Shown here one piece after another: positions 13,001 through 24,621 of a stretch of DNA of 64,000 nt. Position 1 is the stretch's first letter. Each line of letters begins with the position of its first letter. A program made the position numbers and the translations under genes. Under the pieces are notes generated by a model. The model had not been told where the DNA came from and did no database searches. It was given only the letters and a program-made list of their open reading frames with translations. Source of the stretch: Acephala macrosclerotiorum (taxonomy: Eukaryota > Ascomycota > Leotiomycetes > Helotiales > Mollisiaceae). Location of the stretch: assembly GCA_014904845.1 (NCBI GenBank), contig MU119372.1:3119-67118 (forward strand), given 5' to 3'.

Positions 13001-16000
13001 AATAATTTTTAAAAATTTTTTTTTTCGAAATACGATCGAATCGTATTTTACAAACTATAAATACTTTAATAAAAATATTTAATATAGTAATTAAATTAAT
13101 TATAAAAAATTAATAATATATTAAAATAAAATAAAATATTTTATTTGTAAAAATTCGAATTATTAAAATATTTATTATATATTAAAAAAAAAATATATAT
13201 ATATATATAACGATTTTAAAAAATCGAAATTATTCGATAAAAATAAAATAATCTAATTTGTAATTAAATTTAAAAAATTAAATTTTAATATTATTAAAAA
13301 ATATAAATAACTTTTTATTAAAATTATTAAAAAAAAATTTATTCGAAAATAATATTATATAATCGATTAATTATTTTATAATATTTTATAATACGATTAA
13401 TAAATTTACAATTATTAAATTATTTGATTATTAATTAATTTATTATATAATATTAAATATTATAATATAATTAAAATTATTTTTTATATTTAATAATATA
13501 AAAATATATTTAATAAATTATTATATATTAAACGTTTTTATAAATATTATAATTAATATTAATATCGTTTAATAATTTATTATCGACGAAAATTAATATT
13601 TAATTTTTTAACGAATTTAAAACGTTAAATTAAACGAATTTAAAATTTAAAAAATAATAATTAAATTTAAAATCAATAAAATTTTATTTTTTAAAATTAT
13701 TAATATTAATATATTAATTAAACGTATTACGTTTTACGTAATTTTAATAAACGTATTTTTTTTATTTTATTTTTAAAATATAAATAAATTATAAATTATA
13801 TTTAATATTTTTAATAATATATTTATTTAAAATAAATAATATATATTTATTATTAAAATATTTAAATATTATTTAATTCATTCGAAAATTTAATTTATAA
13901 TAATTATAAATTTTTTATAATAAAAATCGTTTTTATTATTTACTATTTAATTAAAACGAAATTTAAATAATTATATAAACGTTTTAAATATTTATTAATC
14001 GTTAAATTCGCGCGAATATTAAAACGTATAAAACATTTTATAAATTTTAAAAAAATTAAAAAAATAAAAAAATTTTATTAATAATATTAAATAAATAATA
14101 AATTTTTCAATCGTTTTAAATTTATATTACGTAACGATTATAATTTTAATTATTTCGTTTATTTAAATATATTATAAATCGATAAAAAATTAATATTTTA
14201 AATTGTAAACGAAATTTCTTATTAATATATCGATTAAAAAAATATAAAAAAAATTTTAAACGTATTAAATTAATATTTATTTTAAATTATTAATATTTAT
14301 TATTTATAATTTTAAAACGAATTTTGATTCTAAAAAATTTCGTAATAATATTAAAAATTATATCGATAAAAATTTATAATTCGATTAATTTAATAAAAAA
14401 ATATTACGTTTTATTAAAATATACGTATAATATATTATTTTAAAAAAATTTCGATTTATGAAAAAAAAACGATTTTAAATAACGATTAAAATAATTAATA
14501 ATATAACGAAATCGAATAATATTATTTTTATATTTTTTATTTTTAATATTTATTTTTAAATATTATAATAAAACGCGTTTATTATATTAATTATTATTAA
14601 AATTAAAATAATAATAAATATAATAATTGCGATTTAAAAATATTTATTTAAAAAAAAATTATATACGTTTTTAATAACAAATAAAAAAATATATTAATTA
14701 CAATTATTAAATAATATAAAAACAATTAAAATATTATATATTAAAAAAAACTTATTAAAAAATTTAAATTTAAAAAAAAAAAATTTAAAAAAAATATATT
14801 CGATTTATTTTACTCGATTGAAAAAATTATATATATTTCAAAAGAAAATTTGTATTTATTTTAAATTATAATAAAAATTTCTTTTTGTATTTTTAATTTT
14901 AATAAATATATTTATATAATAATTTATATAAATATAAAATTTTTTAAAATTTATTTAATTAAAAAAAAAAAAAAAAAAAAAATTATTTATAAATTTTTAT
15001 ATAAAAAAAATTATTATTATTTTAATTCTATTTTTTAAATTTAAAAAAATCGATTTTTATTTGAAAAATATTATTTGAATATACGTATAATTAATAATTT
15101 TATTAATATGTATTATTCTTTTTAGATTTTTAAAAAAAAAAAAAAAAAATTTTTATTAAACGTCGTTTTTAAAATAATTAAATTTTTTTACGAAATTTTA
15201 AAAACGAAAATATATAACGTTTACTATAAAAATAAATTTTTAATAAAATTTTTAATTTTCGATTTTTATTTATTTATTATAAAAAGTAATTATATTTTAT
15301 TCGAAATAATCGATATATAAATCGATAATATACTTATTTTAAAAAATTAAATTTTTATAAAATTAAAAAATTTTAAATTATAAAAAATCAAATTATTAAT
15401 TAAATTTATAAAATTATTTATATTGAAAATTTTATTATTATTTAATAAATACAAATTAATAATAAACGAAACTAAAAATAAAATTAAATTTTTATAAATA
15501 AACGTATTTTAAATAATATATTCAAAAAATATATATTAATTTTATTTATTAATCGAAAATTATATATAATATATCGATATTAATTTAATATTAAAATTTT
15601 AAAAAAAAAAAAATTCGTAATATTAAATAAACGATTATAATAATAAATAAATAATTTTAATTATAAATTTTAATTTTTTTATTTAAATTTATATTTAATA
15701 AAAAATTTCGTTTTATAAACGATTTTTTTTATTATAAATAAAAAATTTAATTCGTAAATCGAATATATTATTATTTTTAATAATAAAACTTATAATAATA
15801 AATAATTCGATTTATAAAATAATTTATTTTATTAAAATTTAATAAAATATAAAAAAATTATTTATATCGTTTTAATTTTTAAATTATATATAATAATAAT
15901 TAAAATTAAATTAAATTTTTATAATTATTTATATTGATTTTATTTTTTTTATAAATAATCGTACGAACGTAAAATTTTTTTTAAAAATTCAATAAATTAT

Positions 16001-16930
16001 TAAAAATAATAATTCAATTAATATTATAATTAAATTTAATATTAATAAATTATTTAAATTATTTGTTAATATTAATTATTTTAATATTAAAATACAAAAA
16101 TAAATATAACGTTTTAAAGTTTAAAAATCAATTAATAAAAACGAAAAAAATAATATTAAAAAAAACGTATAATTATTATTTTAATATAATAATATTTTTA
16201 ATATTTTTTAATTTTTTTAAATTTAATTTAATCGATTAAATATTACAATATATAATAACGATTAATTTACAATTAAATTTTTTTTTATTATTCGATAATA
16301 AAATAACGCGTTAATAATTATAATAATATTTATTTTTTAATTTTGCGTTTATTTTATTTAATTATATAAATAAATACTTTCTTTAAAAGAAAAAGTAAAT
16401 AAAATTAAATTATTAATATTAAATTAAAATTTTAATATTTAATAATTTGTTTTTAAACGTATTAATAATTATATTAAAAAAAAATTATATTTATAATAAA
16501 TTAAAATATTTAATAAATAAACGATAATAAATTTGTAATTAATTTTAATAATAAATTTAATTTAAAATAAATCGAAATATTATTATTTTTTATTATTAAA
16601 ATTTTAATTAATTATTTATAAATATAAAATCGAAAATAAATATAATTATTTTATTATAAAATTTAAAAAAATTAATAATACGTAAATAATAATTATTTTA
16701 AACAATTAATTTATTTATTATATAATTATAAAAAAAATATATTTAATATTTTATTATTATAATTTAAATCGAAAAAAAATAATTTTTTTTTATTTTTAAA
16801 ATATTATATTAAATAATAAAATTATTAAAATATTAATAATCGAATAATTATAATTTTTAATATTATAAAAATTTAATTATAAAATTTATAAAATTCGATT
16901 TAAAAAAAATTATATTATTAAAATGTTTCT
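10064..16930. repeat. Left AT-rich isochore, middle part
   Basis: RIP-saturated and gene-free, with residual C/G almost only in CpG. It contains a short A6T-type microsatellite at 10,619-10,666 and an AT dinucleotide run near 13,195. The segment 11,385-11,570 aligns with 16,305-16,480 in direct orientation (shared block TTTATTTTATTTAATTATAT and a common AAACGTATTAAT end), so it is again decayed repeats. Confidence 0.8.
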
Positions 16931-17266
16931 CTTGTGCCGAAAGAAAGGGTCCGTCCGCCGACTCGCAAGCGAGCCAATCAGCGGACGGGCCTTTTCTTTC
17001 AACACTCGACGCACATTTTGCTCCGCAGGCCTCGCAAGGGCGCCCCTGCGGGAGGCTACAAAGTCTTCGACTTTAGTAATACATTCTTATTTCAAGTTTC
17101 AAGTTTCAAGTTAAAAGCTCTTAATTTGAGCGTTTTATAAGCATTTGAAGTTGGCATAGTTATTGAGATGGAGTAGTAGTTTGAGATTCTGCCGGGCGGT
17201 GAAGCCGATAAGCTGATAAGCTCTTTAGTGCCTAAGGCAGAAACGCACTTCTGACAGAGCCTCACA

Positions 17267-17285
17267 CCAGGGGAACACCCCCTGG
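17267..17285 (+). repeat. G/C hairpin 1 inside copy B
   Basis: CCAGGGG and CCCCTGG form a perfect 7-bp stem with a 5-nt loop. It is followed at once by GACCCCCG. Confidence 0.65.
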
Positions 17286-17357
17286 GACCCCCGTCTCTTA
17301 TATTGAATTGCTACGATTGATTCTATTGATTATAAATACTTATTACGATTATATTTA

Positions 17358-17376
17358 CTAGGGGGAGACCCCCTAG
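17358..17376 (+). repeat. G/C hairpin 2 inside copy B
   Basis: CTAGGGGG and CCCCCTAG form a perfect 8-bp stem around the loop AGA, again followed by GACCCCCC. In copy A the corresponding hairpin keeps pairing only in the mildly mutated unit (near 9547-9567). Confidence 0.65.
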
Positions 17377-17858
17377 GACCCCCCTTAAATGCTGCGCAGC
17401 TATAGAGTTAATAAGAGTAGGATTTTGGTGTGCCAGCATTTCAATGCCTAAGGCAGAAACGCACTTAGACAGTTTTGCGGTCGCTATTTTTGCTAAGTGC
17501 GACTATATTCTATTGATTTGCGTAACAACGGATTAATAAAATCGCTTGAAACTTAAAATATACCGGTATTTAATTGAGTTTCAACTTATTTATAAGTTTT
17601 ATGTGATTTGGATTAGTTGATATATTATAATTGTAGACGCAGCGCGGTCGCTCGTAAATCGAGGTTTTGGTGTTCTTCACCGGATCGGCTGCATATTAGT
17701 CCGAAGTCACGGGACTGCCGAATTCCTTAATGAACCAATCAAATCGCTACATTTGAGCACCTCGGTTAAATTTGGGTGAAATCGCTCATTGTGAGAAGTG
17801 TTGATGTCACGTGCATAGGAAAAAAGTTGATATTAGTCCTTAAGGCGGACGGCCAATA

Positions 17859-19298
17859 AAAAATTATTATATTTTATATTATTTTTATTTTATATTTAAA
17901 ATATAAATATAAAATTTAATAATTTTAAAAATATTTTAATTTAAAAAAATAAAATTGTTTTTATTATATAAAAAATTTTTTTTTTAAATATTATTATATT
18001 AATTAAAAAAAATTTAATAAATGGATTATAATATACATATATAAATAATTTTTTAAAAAATTCAAATTTATTTTATAAAATAATTATAAATTTAATTATT
18101 TAATTATTATTTAATATAACGTAAAATAAAAATAAAAAAATTTATTTTACTTGTAAAAACTTTTAAATTTTATAATATTTTTATATTGTTTATTAATAAT
18201 TAAAAATTTATTTTAATTTTCGAATTTAAAAAAATTTTTTAAATTCTTTTTAATTTATTTTATATTTTATAATTATTTATATAAAATATATTAAATTAAA
18301 TTTAAATTTACAAAATATAAAAATAAATAATATTATATTTTAATTTTCGGCGTTTAATTAATTTAAAAAAAAAATTTAAATATTTTAAATTATTAAAATT
18401 ATCGTATAATCGAATTTAAAAATATTAAAATTTCGAAAATTTTACGATTTTAATTATTTATTTATAAATGTAATAAACTTTTTATAATTATATTATAAAT
18501 TAAAAATATATTTATATTATTTAAATTTTTAATTTTAATTACAAAATATTATAAATTGCGATTACGTTTATTAAAAAATTTTATTATTCGATAAAATTTA
18601 TTTTAAAAAAATATAATTAATTAAATTAATCGTAATAATTTAATATAAAAAACGAAAATTTTAAAAATAATTTTATAAATAATAAATTTATTTATAATAT
18701 TTTAAAAAATATATTTATAAAAACAATATAAAATAAATAAAAAAATATTATATTTTATTATATTAAATTTATAAAATTATTTATAATAAATTAATAAAAG
18801 AATAATTTTATAAATAATAATTAAAATTATAAAAAATTTAATAAAATCGAACAATATTATATTTATATATTAAATATTAAATTAATAATACGCTTGTAAT
18901 AAAAAATAATTTAAATATAAAAATTATATTAAATTTATTAATTTTTTCAAATATACGTATTTAATATAAAAAAATAAAATAAAATAAATTATATTAACTA
19001 TTAATAATTAATAATAAAATATATATAATTAATATATTTTACGAATTTATTAATTTTCAATTTATAATTATTAAATAATATTAAGAATTTAAAACGACGA
19101 TTAAAATAATAATTAAAACGATAATTAAAATCGTAATTAAAAAAATTAAAAAAATTTTTTTATCAAACGAATTAAATAAAAAATTAATTTAAAAACGTAA
19201 TTAAAAAAGTTTAAAAATTCGTATAATAAAAATATATTTAATAAAAAATAATATTTTATTAAAAATAATAATAAAAATTTAAAAATATTTAATAAATA

Positions 19299-19337
<39 letters not shown>

Positions 19338-21060
19338 AAAAATTGAAATTTTTATAATATTTTTTTTAAAACGTTTTAAAAAAGATCGATAATTTAATTA
19401 TAAAAAAAAATTTTAATTTTATCGAATATAATTTTATTTATTATATTAAAATTTGTATTTTTAATTTAAAAATAATTAATAAAAATAAAAAATAATTTTA
19501 ATTTTAATATAATTTTTAACGATTTAAAAATTAATTAACGAGTAATAATTATTTTAATATTCTTTTAATTTAATTATAAAATAAAAAAAATAAAAATATA
19601 ATTTTAAAATATTATTTAAATCTATATATAATTAATAATAATTTTTTAATAGTTTATATTAATACGTTTATTAAAAAAAATTCGTTATTTATATTTAATA
19701 AATATAATTATAATAATTTTAAAAAATTTATATAATATTATTAAAATAAAAATATATTAATAAATTATATATTATAAATATTATAAAAAAAATTTATTAT
19801 TAAAAAAAAAAAATTTAATATTATTAAAAATATTATTAATTTTTAATATATATATTTTAATTATATATAAAAATATAATTTATTTATAATAAAAAAATTG
19901 AAATAAAAAATTAAAATTAATAATATATTAAAAATAATATATTAAAAAAATTTATATTATTATAATTTATTAATTTAAAACAATTTTCAATTTAATTATA
20001 ATAAAATTATTCGTTTTTATTAATAATTTATTTATAAATAATAAAGATTTTAATTTTTAAATTAAATATAAAATTATTTTAATAAATAAATATTAATTAA
20101 ATAATAAAAAATTTAAAATTAAAATTTATTTATTTATTATAATTTTATTAAAGATAAACGTATTATTAAAAACGTTTTAATTTTTAAAATATATAATATA
20201 ATAATTATAATCGAATTTATTATTAATATAATTATTTAATAATCGTTTATATAAATTTATATTCGTTTTATTAATATTTAATTAAATTGAAAACGATTAA
20301 AAAAAACGTTTTATAATTGATATTATAATTTTTTATTAATCGTATAAACGTAAAAAATTATAAAAAATTTAATAAATATTATAATATAATTAATATTTAA
20401 TAAAGTTTTAAAAAAGTTTTTAAATACGAATTATTTTAAAATTCGAATAAAAAAATAAATTAAAAAAAAATTTATTTTAATTTTAATAAATTTTAAAAAT
20501 AATATTAATTTATTAATATTATATAATTTTTATATTAAAATATTAATAAATTATAATAAAATTATTTTTTATTTAATTAAATTAATTCGATTTTTATTAT
20601 AAAAAAAATTATTAATATAAATATAATAATAATTTAATAATTATATACGATATTAATTTTAAATAATTAATTATAATTTAATAAATATAATTAAAAATAT
20701 TTTATATTTTTATTTTTAATTTATTATTAATAATAAATATTTTTAATAATATTAATAAATATATTTTTATAAAAAAAAATTTATATATAAAAAATTTTTA
20801 AAAAAAAATTTTAAAATTAAATTTTAATATTAATTATAATAAAATAATTTATATTCGAAAAAAATTAATATATAATTAAATAATATAATATAATCATTAT
20901 AAAAAAATAATAAATAAATTATATTATAATAATCTTATATAAAAAAAATTAATATTAAATTTAAAATAAATTTAAATTTCAAAATTTTATAATTTCAAAA
21001 ATAAAAAATATTATTTATTATATATAAATAATAATATTATTACTAATTATATAATTTATA
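17859..21060. repeat. Left AT-rich isochore, last part
   Basis: RIP-saturated and gene-free. The segment 18,780-18,880 aligns with 2115-2215, and 18,860-19,190 is the second copy of repeat R2 (8585-8905). An (ATT)n microsatellite of about ten units lies at 19,303-19,334. Confidence 0.8.
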
Positions 21061-22008
21061 TTATTAATTGTTCGTTTTAAAAATTAATATTAATTTTTAT
21101 TAAATTACATATTATTTACGTAATACGAATTATTTTAATTATAAGCGAAAATTATTAAATTTAATCGAAATATTTAAATATAATAATTTAATTAATTTAT
21201 TAAAAATTTCGTAATTATAAAATTTCAAATTAATATATAATCGATTTAATAAAAAATATTAAAATTTCAATAAATATACGATTATAATTATAAGTTATTT
21301 ATTAATACAAATTATATAAAAATTGTAAATAAATTGAAATTTAATTAAATATTTTTATATTTCAAATTTTAAATATTTTTATTAATTTGTTATTATACAA
21401 ATTAATAAAATATAATTGTATTTAATATTAAATATTTTTATAATTATATAATTTTTAAAAAAAAATTTCAAAAAATTTTTCTTTGAAATTATATTAAAAA
21501 AAATAATTTAAATAAATTAAATCGATTATAATAATTAAATATAAAATAAAAATTTTAAAAAATGTTTTTTTAATATAAAATTTTATAATAAATATATTTA
21601 TATTTAAAATATTAAAATAATTATACAATTTTTAAAATTATATATTAAATAAAATAATTTAAATTAATTAAATCGATTATAATAATTTAATATTTTTAAA
21701 TAAATAAATATAATTATAAAACAATTTCTAATAATAAATTTTTTTAATAATTATATATTTTGATTATTTTAAAATATAAATTAAAAATTAATTGAATTTA
21801 AATATAAAATATTTAAAAAAAATTTAAAAAAAATTTAATTTAAAACTTAAAATAAAAAAAATTATTAAAATCGAAAATTTTATAATTTTTTATAAAAATG
21901 TTTTTATAAAATTTATAAAATAAAATATATATCGAATAAAAAAAAAAAAATTATTTATTAATTAATTCGTTTATAAATCGACAAATAAATTTTTTCTTTC
22001 GACACGAG
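21061..22008 (-). mobile_element. Non-coding transposable element, copy C (inverted, fully RIP-mutated)
   Basis: The complement of 21,961-22,008 matches the left end of copy B at every position once C/T and G/A changes are allowed. 21,061-21,420 matches the complement of the copy B right half in the same way. The copy therefore runs on the minus strand, full length, and is nearly all A/T. Its end coincides with the switch from AT-rich isochore to the gene island (about 22,010-22,060). Just outside, 22,085-22,097 carries GATTGGCTCGCTT, also found inverted inside copy B. Confidence 0.7.
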
Positions 22009-22377
22009 AAAAACATTTTATAATAATAATTAAAAAATATTAAAATGCGATCGTACAAAGGTAGACAAGGTAGGCCGATTTTATGATTGGCTCGCTTCCG
22101 AAATCGGGAGGCAGTGTGGGTTGCGGCCGCAACTATTCCATATTAGGCACCAGATGATGCCTTAGTGCCTTCAGTGCGTTAAAAAACAGTTGCTATTCCA
22201 ATCGTACCCCACGAGCCTCGCTTGCTCACCGTTTCAGCCCACGCCCAGGTGAGGTCGCCAAGAGCGCTAGCTTCTGCTTCGCCCGGCGGTTATCTATCGT
22301 GGTAACTATCGACCCATTTTACCCTCGAAACTTCTTCTCGAGCATTGAAAATTCGTGCCTTCGACTCAAAATTAAGT
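22009..22377. other. Isochore boundary and upstream region of the first HET gene
   Basis: Composition changes within about 60 bp from RIP-type AT to balanced sequence. No gene is visible. The stretch presumably holds the promoter and 5' untranslated region of the HET gene, but no specific element can be named. Confidence 0.5.
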
Positions 22378-24054
22378 ATGGACTTCAAAGAGCAACCGTA
22401 TTTTCGCTACGATCCTCTCGATCAATCCAAAGACTCATTCCGCCTCTGCAAGCTTTTGCCGGGTGAATATCAAACACCTGTCGAATGTGAACTTGTTCAT
22501 AACCAAATATCAGCCCAGTCTGATCTCTATCATGGGCTCTCATACACATGGGGGAAACCGGAGGGATCGCGATGGATCCGACTCAACGGAAAGCCATTCC
22601 ACATACAGCAAAACCTTTTCGCCGCGCTGAAAGCAATTCGCAAGGCCGACACAGAGTTAGTTGTTTGGGCTGACGCCATCTGTATCGATCAACGTACGGT
22701 GTCGGAGCGCAACCATCAAGTTTCTCAAATGGGCAATATATATAGGAACGCAAAGGAAGTCCTCGCTTGGATGGGCCCCGCTGCGGATGACAGTGACATG
22801 CTTGTGGACTACGCAAGGAGACACTTTGGCAGCCCAAAGGACAGGAAAAGTGACGACAAACCGTTGGAAATTCCTAGTGCGTCGGACGAGGACCGGCGGC
22901 GGGCGTCACGCGCGCTCAGCGTTTTCAATAAGAGAGATTACTGGCAACGTGCCTGGATAATACAGGAGATAATCCTTGCAAAAGAATTCACCATCTATTG
23001 TGGATCTAAAACGCTCGATGGCTTCCGCCTCTTCCTGATGGCCGGTCTGGACACCGCTCTCAGCCGAAGTAGAGAAAGGACCATTTCCAACTTGTTCTAC
23101 CACCGCGAAAACATGAGCAAAGGGGTTCATGAAACCCTCGAAAAACTTCTCATACGGTACAGCCAAACGGATTGCAAGGACCCTCGCGACAGAGTATTCT
23201 CTCTATTAACCTTGGCTTCCGATTGTTACGGCAACGAGGGAAGGTTTACAGACTACACCGTTGATACTCCCACCATGTTCTTTGCATTCCTGGCGCTCCT
23301 TAAACCGGCCAATATCATAAATCTGGTAGCGACGCTTCAAAATGTCCTCAATGTAGCCACCTCTCAGCTTTTGGAGTTCTGGCTTCAGGTTTCTCCAAAC
23401 GATGAAGCCCCAAAGACGAATAATCCCATAAAAGAGATGGCTCTGTTGTTTGTATGGGCGGCTAGGAACATGCTAAATTCTCCAGAGTTTAACGCCTGGA
23501 AAGAATCATCCTACGCGAAGGAACTTGGAGCCCGAGATACGGTTAATAGCTCCTCTGACACTGAATGGCTTATGCGGTGCTGCATGTACGCTTACTCTGA
23601 GACAAACTCTGCGAAATACATGGTTGTCGAGTTTGAGAGTAGAGATTTTTGTATCCTAGCCCGACCTACTCTATTTGGTTTGATATTTGACGGTGTGTAC
23701 GAGAAGGTACAGGATCTTCAGTCCGAGTCTGGTACAAAGGAGGAAGGCTCCTGGGAGCCGTATCATCGTTCGGTTGAGGAAGAAGTATCCAAGGAGCCTT
23801 CAATTCTTGCTGAGAATATTCTTGAGAGTTTTAATCGCGCTCTAGGGCAAGGAATGGGTATATTTGAGTCACTGGAGTGGGTATTGTTATTGGACAAGAT
23901 AAAGGGAAGGGCCCGAAAACAGCCCATTACCCTCGCCTGTAGTTACCTGATTGAAATGAATCGACAATCGCAGGGAGGGATTTGTATGGCTCAGTGTCGG
24001 GAGAAAGTCAAGACATTGTTCGGTCACAAGCTTTTAGAAGCTAAAGGTAGATAA
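22378..24054 (+). CDS. Heterokaryon incompatibility (HET) domain protein
   Basis: Single-exon frame of 558 codons plus stop. I place the start at the first ATG (22,378), because the frame upstream opens only with TTG. The N-terminus has the usual pre-HET form (FRLCKLLPG, about residues 21-29). The HET domain follows at about residues 45-205: GLSYTWG, a VWADAICIDQ block, QVSQMGNIYRNA, and the RAWIIQEI block. The C-terminal ~350 residues are variable, as usual for this family. HET domains occur in fungal allorecognition proteins that trigger cell death when incompatible strains fuse, and are TIR-related in fold. The gene converges with the ankyrin gene at 24.6-28.1 kb. It shows no stops or frameshifts. 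Family is certain; specific role is not. Confidence 0.88.
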   Translation: MDFKEQPYFRYDPLDQSKDSFRLCKLLPGEYQTPVECELVHNQISAQSDLYHGLSYTWGKPEGSRWIRLNGKPFHIQQNLFAALKAIRKADTELVVWADAICIDQRTVSERNHQVSQMGNIYRNAKEVLAWMGPAADDSDMLVDYARRHFGSPKDRKSDDKPLEIPSASDEDRRRASRALSVFNKRDYWQRAWIIQEIILAKEFTIYCGSKTLDGFRLFLMAGLDTALSRSRERTISNLFYHRENMSKGVHETLEKLLIRYSQTDCKDPRDRVFSLLTLASDCYGNEGRFTDYTVDTPTMFFAFLALLKPANIINLVATLQNVLNVATSQLLEFWLQVSPNDEAPKTNNPIKEMALLFVWAARNMLNSPEFNAWKESSYAKELGARDTVNSSSDTEWLMRCCMYAYSETNSAKYMVVEFESRDFCILARPTLFGLIFDGVYEKVQDLQSESGTKEEGSWEPYHRSVEEEVSKEPSILAENILESFNRALGQGMGIFESLEWVLLLDKIKGRARKQPITLACSYLIEMNRQSQGGICMAQCREKVKTLFGHKLLEAKGR

Positions 24055-24621
24055 GCTAAGCGGAAGGGAACAAGCCCGCTGGAAACGGTAGAGAGAGAAG
24101 TGAAGAGAATATCACCGCCAGAGGGAATTTTGGAACGGAGAACTAAGTTATGAAAACCAATAATGCTCATGTGATATGTGTGACAGGCATCCATGGATAA
24201 AGCCTGGTCATGTACTTGCGTGTACTGCAATTCTTTATTTTGGTTAAGACGGAGTCCATAGGAACAGACTACACAGACTATCCAATGTTTTCAATTAATC
24301 AAGTATGAATTAGATGCCTGCTACAAAGAGAGATTTGAAATAGTGTCTACGCTTGGCGGTGTTTCGGTACGTATAGATATGATGAGCGATAATGATTGAT
24401 TAAGGGTGCTACCACAATCCACCTTCCATATCACGCTCGTATTTTCTAATAGTATCAATCTAATTTCGTGTGCCGAGAGTCAGATCTTCTGGTTACTCCT
24501 TGCCATCCATCGTAGGACTCTGAGAAACGCTTGAATCATTCCTTGATTCATATCCCCAAGACTGGTTCAGATCGTCATTTGATGTCGCCCAAATAGCTAC
24601 TTACGTCTCGCCATGCATCAG
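24055..24621. other. Intergenic region between convergent genes
   Basis: No coding signal. It must hold the 3' ends of the two convergent transcripts. Confidence 0.5.

Larger units (their letters stand above)
16931..17858 (+). mobile_element. Non-coding transposable element, copy B (nearly intact)
   Basis: The only copy of the family with near-normal base composition, flanked on both sides by saturated RIP sequence. Near the left end, 16,939-17,000 forms a large inverted repeat with 18 of 20 positions pairing (GAAAGAAAGG...CCGTCCGC against GCGGACGG...CCTTTTCTTTC). The motif CCGTCCGCC at 16,951 recurs inverted as GGCGGACGG at 17,844-17,852 near the right end. GCCTAAGGCAGAAACGCACTT-like blocks occur twice inside (about 17,230 and 17,451). 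No protein is encoded; the 63- and 68-codon frames at the left end look incidental. Homology to copy C hints that the left boundary may lie up to ~30 bp further left. It is a non-autonomous element of unknown class. Confidence 0.7.

Noticed and set aside
1..22000. Mitochondrial DNA insertion or mitochondrial contig
   Set aside because: AT-richness alone would fit, but C/G are confined to CpG, copies of nuclear-type repeats are visible at different mutation stages, and no mitochondrial gene, rRNA or tRNA is recognisable.
22345..22377. Upstream extension of the first HET protein
   Set aside because: The extension opens with TTG; the first ATG is at 22,378 and matches usual family N-termini.
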